Below are positions 56,710-64,000 of a stretch of 64,000 nucleotides of DNA, one piece after another. A program made the translations under genes and the position numbers. The stretch's first letter is position 1. Each line of letters begins with the position of its first letter. Origin of the DNA: Dyella sedimenti (GTDB taxonomy: Bacteria > Pseudomonadota > Gammaproteobacteria > Xanthomonadales > Rhodanobacteraceae); NCBI RefSeq assembly GCF_022760995.1, contig NZ_JAKWJO010000006.1:1-64000 (forward strand). Reading direction: 5' to 3'. The notes beneath the pieces are model-generated. The model had not been told where the DNA came from. It did not search any database and saw only the letters and a list, made by a program, of their open reading frames with translations.

Positions 56710-59700
56710 ATGAACCGCATTCACAAAAGTAAACGTTTACTAGCTGTCGCCATCGCCCTGGCGACGGTGTCTTCCATGGCCCCGGCCCTGTCCTGGGCGC
56801 AGACCTCGGACGCCACCTTGCGCGGCAAGGGACCGGCCGACGTCGACGTGGTGGCCAAGAACACGGCCACCGGCGCGACGCGTCGTACGCATACCGACAA
56901 GGACGGCAGCTACGCGCTGGTCGGCCTGCCGCCGGGTACCTACCAGGTGGATGCCGGTCCCGGCACCGAGCGCCTGGTGACCGTGACGGTGGGTTCGGTG
57001 GCCACGCTGAACCTGGCCGCGAACGCCTCCGCCGAGCCCGCCGCGAATGCGGCAAACGCGGCAAACGCGAAGGAACTGGGCACCATCACCGTGAGCGCCA
57101 CCACCCTGCAGGAGGTAAAGACTTCCGAGGTGGGCCAGCTGGTGTCGATGCGGCAGATCCAGACCACGCCGGCCGCCTCGCGCAACTTCCTGGAGTTCGC
57201 CGACACCGTGCCCGGCATGGTGTTCACCCGCGACGCCAACGGCAACACCAGCCTGCGCTCGGGCGCCCAGGCCAGCTCCAACATCAACGTCTACATCGAC
57301 GGCGTGGGCCAGAAGAACTACGTGCTGCCCGGCGGCGTCACCGGCCAGAACAACAGCCAGGGCAATCCGTTCCCGCAGCTGGCGGTGGCCGAGTACAAGG
57401 TCATCACCTCCAACTACAAGGCGGAGTACGACCAGCTTTCCAGCGCCGCGATCACCGCCGAGACCAAGTCGGGCACCAACGAGTTCCACGGCGACGTGTT
57501 CGGCAGCTACACCAATACCGCCATGCGCGCCGAGACGCCTTCCGAGTCGGCCGCGCACAAGAAGCAGGATTCGCACGAGAAGGACTATGGCTTCGACCTC
57601 GGCGGCCCGATCCTGAAGAACCTGGCGCACTTCTACGTCGCCTACGAGGGCAAGGAATTCGACAGCCCCATCGCGGTGACGCCTGGCGGCGACGTGACCT
57701 ACCAGAAGCAGCTGCCGGCGAGCGCGATCGCTCAGGAAGGTCCGTCCAGCCTGCCGTTCAAGGAGAATAACTGGTTCGGCAAGATCGATTTCGAGCCCAC
57801 CGACCGCGACCGCTTCGAGATCAGCGGCAAGTACCGCAACGAGACCGCGATCAGCGGCATCGGCACCACGCTCGCGCCGTCCTCCGCGCTCAACACCAAG
57901 AACACCGACAAGCGCTTCGACGTGCGCTGGGACCATAGCGCCGACAGCTGGTTCAACCGCCTGCAGGCCACCTACGAGGACGCGTACTACACGCCTTCGC
58001 CGATCGTCACCGGCGCCGGCCAGGTGTACACGCCGTACGACAACCAGAACCTGACGATCCTGCAGACCGGCAATTCGCCGCTGGCCTTCCAGAACAAGGG
58101 CCAGGAGGGTCCGGCGATCTCCGACGACCTGACCTTCAACGACCTGCAGTGGCTTGGCGACCACGTCGTGAAGATGGGCGTGAAGTTCAAGTCGGTGAAG
58201 CTCACCGCGCAGGACGCGGGCGACACCAATGCGCTGTTCAGCTACGCGGTGACGCCGGATGCCGGCACCGAGGCGATCCCGTACAAGGTGCAGTTCGGCT
58301 CGCCGGTGCCGGGCCAGAGCCCGGTGGCGACCAGCCGCGACAAGCAGTTCGGTACCTATATCCAGGACGACTGGCAGATCGACGACCACTGGACGCTGAA
58401 CCTCGGCGTGCGCTGGGACTACGAGAAGACCCCGTCGTACCTCGATTACGTCACTCCCTCCGACGTGATCGCCGCCATCAACTCGCAGGACCCGAACGCG
58501 CCGGCCGGCCAGACCTACGCGCAGACGCTGGCCAAGGGCGGCGTCAACATCAACGACTACATCAGCACCGGCAGTAACCGCCACGCGACCAAGAGCGAGG
58601 TGCAGCCGCGCTTCGGCTTCTCCGACGACATCTTCGGCGACGAGGAGCACGTGATCTTCGGCGGCTGGGGCCGCGCCTACGACCGCAACCTGTACGAGTC
58701 GCTGCAGGTCGAGCAGACCAAGTCGGTGCTGTCGCAGCCCACGCTGTTCTTCAACACGCCGCTGGTGCCCTGCACCGCGGGGCCGACCTGCCTGGCCTGG
58801 AACCCGGCCTACCTCAACATCGCCACGCTGCAGGGGCTGGTCGCCGGCACCACGGCGGGCAAGGAGGTGGACCTGATCAACAACCACCTCAAGGCGCCGT
58901 ATTCCGACCAGCTCAGCCTGGGCATGCGCAACAAGATCGGCGACTGGAACACCAGCATCACCTTCGTCAGCATCAAGAGCCACGACGGCCTGGTCTACAC
59001 GCTGGGCAACCGCTATCCGGACGGCAGCTTCTGGCAGAACGGCGGCCAGCCGTGGGGCAACGGCATCCCCGGTTTCGGCAGCCTGATCATCGGCAACAAC
59101 GGCCTGACCACCAAGACCGACCAGATCCTGCTTTCCGCCGAGAAGCCGTACACGGTGGACTCGCACTGGAGCGCCAGCGTCGCCTACACCTATACGCACG
59201 CCAAGCAGAACAACGACAACAACGACCCGACCGACCAGTACGCGTTCGACTACGAGACCATCGGCGACTATCCGTTCTCGGCGGCGCCGGGCGTGGCCAG
59301 GCACCGCTTGGTCGCCACCGGCTCGCTGGACGGCCCGTGGGGCTTCGTGTTCGGCGCCAAGCTGACCCTGGCCACGCCGATCCCGGACCTGGGCTATGCC
59401 TGCTTCGGCGCCACGCCCACCAACGAGGACATCGGCCGCATCGCGGGTGGCGGCTGCCAGGCGATCGCCGCCATGCCGCCGGGCACCGGCAAGTTCCTGC
59501 TCGGCGGGAAGATCTTCGGCTACCGCGACATCGACCTGCAGGCGACCAAGAACTTCAAGGTGTACGGCAACCTCAACGCCTACGTGCGCATCGACCTGAT
59601 CAATGCGTTCAACTGGCACAACTACACCACCTACATCGAGAACTGGGGTTCCAACGGCGTGCTGAACCGCACGCCGGTGATGTACAACCCCATCGGCGAC

Positions 59701-59751
59701 ATCACGGGGTATGCGCGTACCCTGAAGGTCACCGCCGGCATCAACTTCTGA
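56710..59751 (+). CDS. Oar-like TonB-dependent receptor with carboxypeptidase-like domain
   Basis: A 1013-aa outer-membrane receptor. Signal peptide about 1-31 (ending LSWAQ), a carboxypeptidase-regulatory-like beta-sandwich (about 33-100, RTHTDKDGSYALVGLPPGTY), an Ala/Asn-rich linker, a plug (about 115-260, containing NINVYIDGVGQ) and a large beta-barrel ending with a Phe. RBS GGGAGGGGAGA precedes ATG 56710. Codons 7-11 carry the LacI-type palindrome and include rare TTA and CTA. In the context of the neighbours it likely takes up an oligosaccharide. Confidence 0.92.
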   Translation: MNRIHKSKRLLAVAIALATVSSMAPALSWAQTSDATLRGKGPADVDVVAKNTATGATRRTHTDKDGSYALVGLPPGTYQVDAGPGTERLVTVTVGSVATLNLAANASAEPAANAANAANAKELGTITVSATTLQEVKTSEVGQLVSMRQIQTTPAASRNFLEFADTVPGMVFTRDANGNTSLRSGAQASSNINVYIDGVGQKNYVLPGGVTGQNNSQGNPFPQLAVAEYKVITSNYKAEYDQLSSAAITAETKSGTNEFHGDVFGSYTNTAMRAETPSESAAHKKQDSHEKDYGFDLGGPILKNLAHFYVAYEGKEFDSPIAVTPGGDVTYQKQLPASAIAQEGPSSLPFKENNWFGKIDFEPTDRDRFEISGKYRNETAISGIGTTLAPSSALNTKNTDKRFDVRWDHSADSWFNRLQATYEDAYYTPSPIVTGAGQVYTPYDNQNLTILQTGNSPLAFQNKGQEGPAISDDLTFNDLQWLGDHVVKMGVKFKSVKLTAQDAGDTNALFSYAVTPDAGTEAIPYKVQFGSPVPGQSPVATSRDKQFGTYIQDDWQIDDHWTLNLGVRWDYEKTPSYLDYVTPSDVIAAINSQDPNAPAGQTYAQTLAKGGVNINDYISTGSNRHATKSEVQPRFGFSDDIFGDEEHVIFGGWGRAYDRNLYESLQVEQTKSVLSQPTLFFNTPLVPCTAGPTCLAWNPAYLNIATLQGLVAGTTAGKEVDLINNHLKAPYSDQLSLGMRNKIGDWNTSITFVSIKSHDGLVYTLGNRYPDGSFWQNGGQPWGNGIPGFGSLIIGNNGLTTKTDQILLSAEKPYTVDSHWSASVAYTYTHAKQNNDNNDPTDQYAFDYETIGDYPFSAAPGVARHRLVATGSLDGPWGFVFGAKLTLATPIPDLGYACFGATPTNEDIGRIAGGGCQAIAAMPPGTGKFLLGGKIFGYRDIDLQATKNFKVYGNLNAYVRIDLINAFNWHNYTTYIENWGSNGVLNRTPVMYNPIGDITGYARTLKVTAGINF
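56728..56741. promoter_or_regulatory. LacI-family operator candidate inside receptor start
   Basis: AGTAAACGTTTACT is a perfect 14-bp palindrome beginning 18 bp after the receptor's ATG. Binding here would act as a road-block or downstream operator. Its codons include TTA and CTA, unusual in this GC-rich gene. Confidence 0.6.
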
Positions 59752-59793
59752 CCAGGCACCTCCCACTGCCGCCAGGCATGGCGGCACTTTCGG

Positions 59794-59819
59794 GGCCCGC
59801 CCATGGCGGGCCTCTCTTT
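59794..59819 (+). terminator. weak hairpin between receptor and glycosidase genes
   Basis: GGCCCGC pairs with GCGGGCC around a 5-base loop and is followed by TCTCTTT. It may lower transcription of the downstream genes relative to the receptor rather than end it. Confidence 0.4.
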
Positions 59820-59834
59820 GAGACGAGCGGACCC

Positions 59835-61292
59835 ATGACCAAGCGACTCCTCCGCGCCGTGCTGGCCGGCGCGCTCACCCTTGCCGCCGGGACCGCGATG
59901 GCGGCGACGGCGCCCGGGGCGGCCCCGTCCTTGACGTACCAGGCCCTGCCCAGGGACCAGCGCGCCGCCATCGACGAGCTGGAGCAGCGCACCTTCCAGT
60001 GGTTCTGGGACAGCGCCGATGCGAAGACCGGCCTGGTGCCCGACCACTATCCCGGGCCTTCCTTCGCCAGCATCGCCTCGGTGGGGTTCGCGCTGACCGT
60101 CTACGGCGTGGGCGTGGAGCGCGGCTACGTCACCCGCCAGCAGGCCGCCGAGCGTACCCTGGCCACGCTGCGCTTCTTCAACGACGCGCCGCAGGGCGCC
60201 GACGAGGATGGCGTTGCCGGCTACCAGGGCTTCTTCTATCACTTCCTCGACATGCGGACCGGCCGGCGCTACGGGCGCGGCATCGAGCTGTCCAGCGTGG
60301 ACACCACGCTGCTGCTGGGCGGCGTGCTGTTCGCGCAGTCGTACTTCGACCGCGACAACCAGGACGAGAAGGAGATCCGCCGGCTCGCCGACGCGATCTA
60401 CCGCCGCGTCGACTGGACCTGGATGCAGCCGCACGCGCCGCTCGTCAGCATGGGCTGGACGCCGGGCGGCAAGTTCATCCCCGCCGACTGGAAGGGCTAC
60501 AGCGAAGGCATGCTGGTCTACGTGCTGGCGCTGGGCTCGCCCACCCATCCGGTCGCCGATGGCGCGTGGCAGGCCTGGACGAGCACCTATCCCAAGCAGT
60601 GGGGCGAGTTCCAGGGGCGCACCTTCCTCAATTTCGCGCCGCTGTTCGGCCACCAGTACAGCCATGCGTGGATCGACTTCCGCGGCATCCAGGATGGCTG
60701 GAGCCGCGACCACCACACCGACTATTTCCAGAACAGCCGCCAGGCCACCTATGCCCAGCGCGCCTACGCCATCGCCAACCCGAACCATTGGGACGGCTAC
60801 GGCGAGAATATCTGGGGCCTGACCGCCTGCAACGGGCCGGGCGACGCGGTGGTCAAGCGCAACGATGGCGGCACGCGCGCCTTCTACGGCTATACCGCGC
60901 GCGGCGCGGGACTCGACTACGTCTCCGATGACGGTACCATCGCCCCGACCGCCGCCGGCGGTTCCATCGCGTTCGCGCCGGAAATCGTGGTGCCCGCGCT
61001 GATGGCGATGAAGGCGCGCTACGGCGACGCCGTGTACGGCAAGTATGGTTTCGTCGATGCGTTCAACCCCAGCTACGACACCGGCCTGGCGCCGAAGGAA
61101 GGACGCGCGGTGCCCGGCATGGGCTGGGCCGACGACAAGCAGATCGGCATCGACCAGGGACCGATCGTGTTGATGATCGAGAACTGGCGCAGCGGCTTCG
61201 TATGGAACGTGATGCGCAAGAACCCCTACATCCGCAAGGGCCTGGAACGGGCCGGCTTCACCGGCGGCTGGCTGGACGGCAAGCGCGGCTAG
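59835..61292 (+). CDS. glycoamylase-like (PF10091, GH144-type) secreted glycosidase
   Basis: A 485-aa protein with a signal peptide (about 1-24, ending AMAA) and a single glycoamylase-like (alpha/alpha)6 domain. Signatures include RTFQWFWDSADAKTGLVPD, SVGFALTVYGVGVERG, and near the C-terminus FNPSYDTGLA and IDQGPIVLMIENWRSGFVW. The PF10091 group includes GH144 endo-beta-1,2-glucanases and sophorose-releasing enzymes, so a beta-1,2-glucan substrate is the leading guess. Periplasmic or secreted. It lies 83 bp after the receptor. Confidence 0.88.
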   Translation: MTKRLLRAVLAGALTLAAGTAMAATAPGAAPSLTYQALPRDQRAAIDELEQRTFQWFWDSADAKTGLVPDHYPGPSFASIASVGFALTVYGVGVERGYVTRQQAAERTLATLRFFNDAPQGADEDGVAGYQGFFYHFLDMRTGRRYGRGIELSSVDTTLLLGGVLFAQSYFDRDNQDEKEIRRLADAIYRRVDWTWMQPHAPLVSMGWTPGGKFIPADWKGYSEGMLVYVLALGSPTHPVADGAWQAWTSTYPKQWGEFQGRTFLNFAPLFGHQYSHAWIDFRGIQDGWSRDHHTDYFQNSRQATYAQRAYAIANPNHWDGYGENIWGLTACNGPGDAVVKRNDGGTRAFYGYTARGAGLDYVSDDGTIAPTAAGGSIAFAPEIVVPALMAMKARYGDAVYGKYGFVDAFNPSYDTGLAPKEGRAVPGMGWADDKQIGIDQGPIVLMIENWRSGFVWNVMRKNPYIRKGLERAGFTGGWLDGKRG

Positions 61293-61294
61293 CC

Positions 61295-62599
61295 ATGCCG
61301 CGGCTTGCCGGCAGCGCGGGCATCGGCCGGGCCATGGCGGGCCTGCTGGCCCTGGCCGTGCTGCTGGCCGGGTGCGGCCGCGCGCACGACGATGCGCAGA
61401 CGCTGAGCTTCTGGACCCTCGGCCCGGAAGGCGAGGCGGTGGTGAAGCTGCTGCCGGATTTCGAGCGGGAGCATCCCGGCATCCACGTGATCGTGCAGCG
61501 GCTGCCGTTGACGGCGGCGCACCAGAAGCTGCTCACCGCCTTCGCCGGCGGTTCCACCCCGGATGTGGGGCAACTGGGCAATACGTGGCTGGCGGAGTTC
61601 GCCGTCCTCGGCGCGCTGGAACCGCTGCAGGCGCGCGTGGACCGATCGGCGGTGGTGAAGGCCGGGGATTACTTCGCGCCCATCTGGGCCACCAACCGCA
61701 TCGACGGCACGCTGTACGGCGTGCCCTGGTACATCGACACGCGGCTGCTGTTCTACCGGCGCGACCTGCTCGCGGCGGCCGGCTTCGACCATCCGCCGCG
61801 CGACTGGGCCGAATGGCGGCGCATGCTGGCGGCGCTGAGCCATCCGCAGCGGGGCGCCTACGGTATCCTGCTGCCCACCAACGAGTACGAGCAGCTGATG
61901 TCGCTGGCGCTGCAGCAGCCCGAGCCGATGCTGCGCGACGGCGGCCGCTACGGCAATTTCGAGAGCGCTGGCTTCAAGCGCGCGCTGGCCTTCTACGTCG
62001 ATACCTTCCGCCTGCGCCAGGCGCCGCCGATTACCAACGTGGAGGCCGGCAATCCGTGGGAGGAGTTCGGGCGCGGCGTGTATGCCTTCTATTTCTCCGG
62101 GCCGTGGAACATTGGCGAGTTCCGCCAGCGCCTGTCGGCGGACCATGAGGATCGCTGGGCCACCGCGCCGCTGCCGGGACCGGATGGCCCGGGCGCGGGC
62201 GCGGCCGGCGGTTCCAGCCTGGTGGTGTTCCGCCGCTCCCCGCACAAGGAGGCCGCCTGGGCGCTGATCGAGTACCTGTCGCGGCCCGAGGTGCAGCAGC
62301 GCTTCTACGACATGCTGGGCGACATGCCCGCGCGCCGCAGCGCGTGGGATGGCGGCAGCCTGCGCAGCGATCCCAAGGTGCAGGCCTTCCGCGCGCAGCT
62401 CGAACGGGTCAAGCCCACGCCGCCGGTGCCCGAGTGGGAGCAGATCGCCAACGAGATGCAGCTGGTGGCCGCGCGCGCGGTGGCCGGCGAGCTGACGGTG
62501 GACCAGGCCGCCGCCGAGATCGACCGCCGCGCCGACCGCATCCTGGCCAAGCGGCGCTGGATACTCGACCACGCGCGCCACGACGGGGCCTCGCCATGA
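61295..62599 (+). CDS. ABC transporter sugar-binding lipoprotein
   Basis: A 434-aa extracellular solute-binding protein, family 1 type. Lipobox LLAGC gives Cys27; the mature part begins with an HDDAQTLSFWTLGPEGE motif and has the cluster-B fold pattern (FAGGSTPDVGQLGNTWLAEF; AFYFSGPWNIGEF). It starts 2 bp after the glycosidase stop and overlaps the permease gene (ATGA). It should capture the oligosaccharide released in the periplasm. Confidence 0.92.
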   Translation: MPRLAGSAGIGRAMAGLLALAVLLAGCGRAHDDAQTLSFWTLGPEGEAVVKLLPDFEREHPGIHVIVQRLPLTAAHQKLLTAFAGGSTPDVGQLGNTWLAEFAVLGALEPLQARVDRSAVVKAGDYFAPIWATNRIDGTLYGVPWYIDTRLLFYRRDLLAAAGFDHPPRDWAEWRRMLAALSHPQRGAYGILLPTNEYEQLMSLALQQPEPMLRDGGRYGNFESAGFKRALAFYVDTFRLRQAPPITNVEAGNPWEEFGRGVYAFYFSGPWNIGEFRQRLSADHEDRWATAPLPGPDGPGAGAAGGSSLVVFRRSPHKEAAWALIEYLSRPEVQQRFYDMLGDMPARRSAWDGGSLRSDPKVQAFRAQLERVKPTPPVPEWEQIANEMQLVAARAVAGELTVDQAAAEIDRRADRILAKRRWILDHARHDGASP

Positions 62600-63474
62600 G
62601 CCGCCAGCGCATCGCCTGGCTGTTCCTGGCGCCCGCGCTGGCGGTGCTGGGCGTGTTCTTCTTGCTGCCGGTGATCGCGGCGCTGGCGCTCAGCCTCACC
62701 GACTACGACCTCTATGCGCTGGCCGACGTGCGCCACCTGCGCTTCGTGGCGCTGGGCAACTACTGGGACCTGCTGCACCAGCCGCGTTTCTGGTCGGCGC
62801 TGGGCCATACGCTGTACTTCGTGGCGGTGGGCGTGCCGCTGTCCATCGCCACTTCGCTGGGCGCCGCGCTGCTGCTCGATTCGCCGCTGGCGCGCGCCAA
62901 GGCGCTGTTCCGCACCGCGCTGTTCGCGCCGGTGGTGACCACGGTGGTCGCGGTGGCGGTGGTGTGGCGCTACCTGTTCAACACCAAGTACGGCCTGGCC
63001 AACCACGTGCTGGGCCTGGTCGGCATCCATCCGGTGGACTGGCTCGGCGACCCGCACTGGGCGATGCCGGCGATCATCCTGTTCGCGGTGTGGAAGAACT
63101 TCGGCTACAACATGATCATCCTGCTGGCCGGCCTGCAGGCCATCCCTCGCGACCTCTACGAGGCGGCGCGCATCGACGGCGCCTCGCCGCTGCAGCAGTT
63201 CCGCCACATCACCCTGCCCATGCTGGGGCCAACCCTGCTGATGGTGGGCATCCTCACCGTGTCGGGTTATTTCCAGCTGTTCGCCGAGCCCTACGTGATG
63301 ACCGAGGGCGGCCCGCTGCAGAGCACCACCAGCGTGCTGTACCTGATGTACAACGAAGGCTTCCAGTGGTGGAACTTCGGCATGGCCTCGGCGGTGGCCT
63401 TTCTGCTGTTCGTGGTGATGTTCGCCATGACCGCGCTGATGCTGCGCCTGGCGCGGCGGGGCGGCGCGGCATGA
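62596..63474 (+). CDS. ABC sugar transporter permease 1 (MalF-like)
   Basis: A 292-aa inner-membrane permease with six helices and the EAA loop (about 195-215) containing EAARIDGASPLQQFRHITLP, which contacts the ATPase. No long MalF-type N-terminal insertion. Both borders are ATGA overlaps, with the binding protein before and permease 2 after. Confidence 0.93.
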   Translation: MSRQRIAWLFLAPALAVLGVFFLLPVIAALALSLTDYDLYALADVRHLRFVALGNYWDLLHQPRFWSALGHTLYFVAVGVPLSIATSLGAALLLDSPLARAKALFRTALFAPVVTTVVAVAVVWRYLFNTKYGLANHVLGLVGIHPVDWLGDPHWAMPAIILFAVWKNFGYNMIILLAGLQAIPRDLYEAARIDGASPLQQFRHITLPMLGPTLLMVGILTVSGYFQLFAEPYVMTEGGPLQSTTSVLYLMYNEGFQWWNFGMASAVAFLLFVVMFAMTALMLRLARRGGAA

Positions 63475-64000
63475 ACCGGCGCCTGGCCTCGGCGATCATC
63501 CACGGGCTGCTGGCCGGCGGCACCCTGGTGGCGGTGTTTCCGCTGCTGTGGATGGTCTCGGTGTCGTTCATGCGGCCCGGCGAGGCCGGCAGCCTGCCGT
63601 CGCCGCTGCTGCCCGCCCATCCCACCTGGCACAACTACGAGGCGCTGTTCTTGCGCGCCGGCATGGGACGCTACCTGCTCAACAGCCTGCTGGTGTCCGG
63701 CGCGATCACCGTGCTGTCGCTGGCCTGCAACCTGATGGCCGGCTACGCCTTCGCCAAGCTGCGCTTCCATGGCCGCGAGCGGCTGTTCCAGGCGCTGCTG
63801 GGCATGCTGGTGATTCCCGCGCAGGTGGCCATGCTGCCGCTGTTCCTGATGCTCAAGTACCTGGGCCTGGTGGACAGCTATGCCGCGGTGATCGTGCCGG
63901 CGATGGCCAGCGCGTTCGGCATCTTCCTGGTGCGCCAGTACGCGCGCGGCATCCCCGACGAGCTGATGGAGGCCGCGCGCATCGACGGCGCCGGCGAGCT
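63471..64000 (+). CDS. ABC sugar transporter permease 2, partial
   Basis: The first 176 residues of a MalG-like permease; the 3' end lies beyond the window. Visible are the N-terminal helix, PTWHNYEALF, the helices around NSLLVSGAITVLSLACN, and the start of the EAA loop (EAARIDGAGE). No ATPase gene is seen yet; it may follow or a shared MsiK-type ATPase may serve. Confidence 0.92.
   Translation, partial: MNRRLASAIIHGLLAGGTLVAVFPLLWMVSVSFMRPGEAGSLPSPLLPAHPTWHNYEALFLRAGMGRYLLNSLLVSGAITVLSLACNLMAGYAFAKLRFHGRERLFQALLGMLVIPAQVAMLPLFLMLKYLGLVDSYAAVIVPAMASAFGIFLVRQYARGIPDELMEAARIDGAGE

Overview
The window is about 64 kb of GC-rich, densely packed chromosomal DNA from a gammaproteobacterium, most likely order Lysobacterales (Xanthomonadales), near Rhodanobacter, Dyella or Luteibacter. 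This placement is inferred from two large TonB-dependent receptors, a DUF1820 protein, comF placed divergently from a bioB-bioF-bioH-bioC cluster, an autotransporter GDSL esterase, class I ketol-acid reductoisomerase, and REP-like palindromes in many intergenic gaps. No rRNA, tRNA, prophage, insertion sequence or CRISPR array was recognised.

Layout. 1-8.2 kb: rhomboid protease, DUF1820 protein, RMD1/DUF155 protein, class I glutamine amidotransferase, a GspE/PulE-type ATPase and glyQS. 8.2-15.3 kb: an XRE-type regulator divergent from a TonB-dependent receptor, a YbaY-like lipoprotein and an autotransporter esterase. 15.5-25.4 kb: tex, a short CadC-like membrane regulator, a GYF_2/RDD membrane protein, mnmG, a 0.6-kb hairpin-rich gap with an orphan terminator and a CRP/Clp-like site, a 61-aa protein and pepN. 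25.4-29.6 kb: aldose epimerase, PLP dehydratase, small membrane protein, tag and rhtA. 29.6-34.4 kb: biotin operon bioB-bioF-trhO-bioH-bioC with a BirA-like operator upstream. 34.4-41 kb: small membrane protein, comF, marC, an MliC-type lipoprotein, a CMD-family protein, an ECF42-like sigma factor with its DGPF and VOC partners, ubiA and a FosX-like VOC protein.

41.1-53.9 kb holds one long minus-strand unit with every structural gene expected for isoleucine, valine and leucine synthesis, in the order leuA-ilvE-leuC-leuD-leuB-ilvD-ilvC-ilvB-ilvN-ilvA. Many junctions are ATGA overlaps. Upstream of leuA there is an unlisted 45-codon leader peptide with a Leu/Val/Ile run, followed by mutually exclusive antiterminator and terminator hairpins, which is a classical attenuator. 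54-55.4 kb: a TetR regulator divergent from a YecD-like hydrolase.

55.6-64 kb is a carbohydrate-use locus: a LacI regulator, an Oar-like TonB receptor, a periplasmic glycoamylase-like (PF10091/GH144-type) glycosidase, a sugar-binding lipoprotein and two ABC permeases, the last cut by the window edge. Two copies of a GTAAACGTTTAC-type palindrome, one upstream of lacI and one inside the first codons of the receptor gene, look like the LacI operators. The proposed route is outer-membrane uptake, periplasmic cleavage and ABC import, with beta-1,2-glucan as the leading but unproven substrate.
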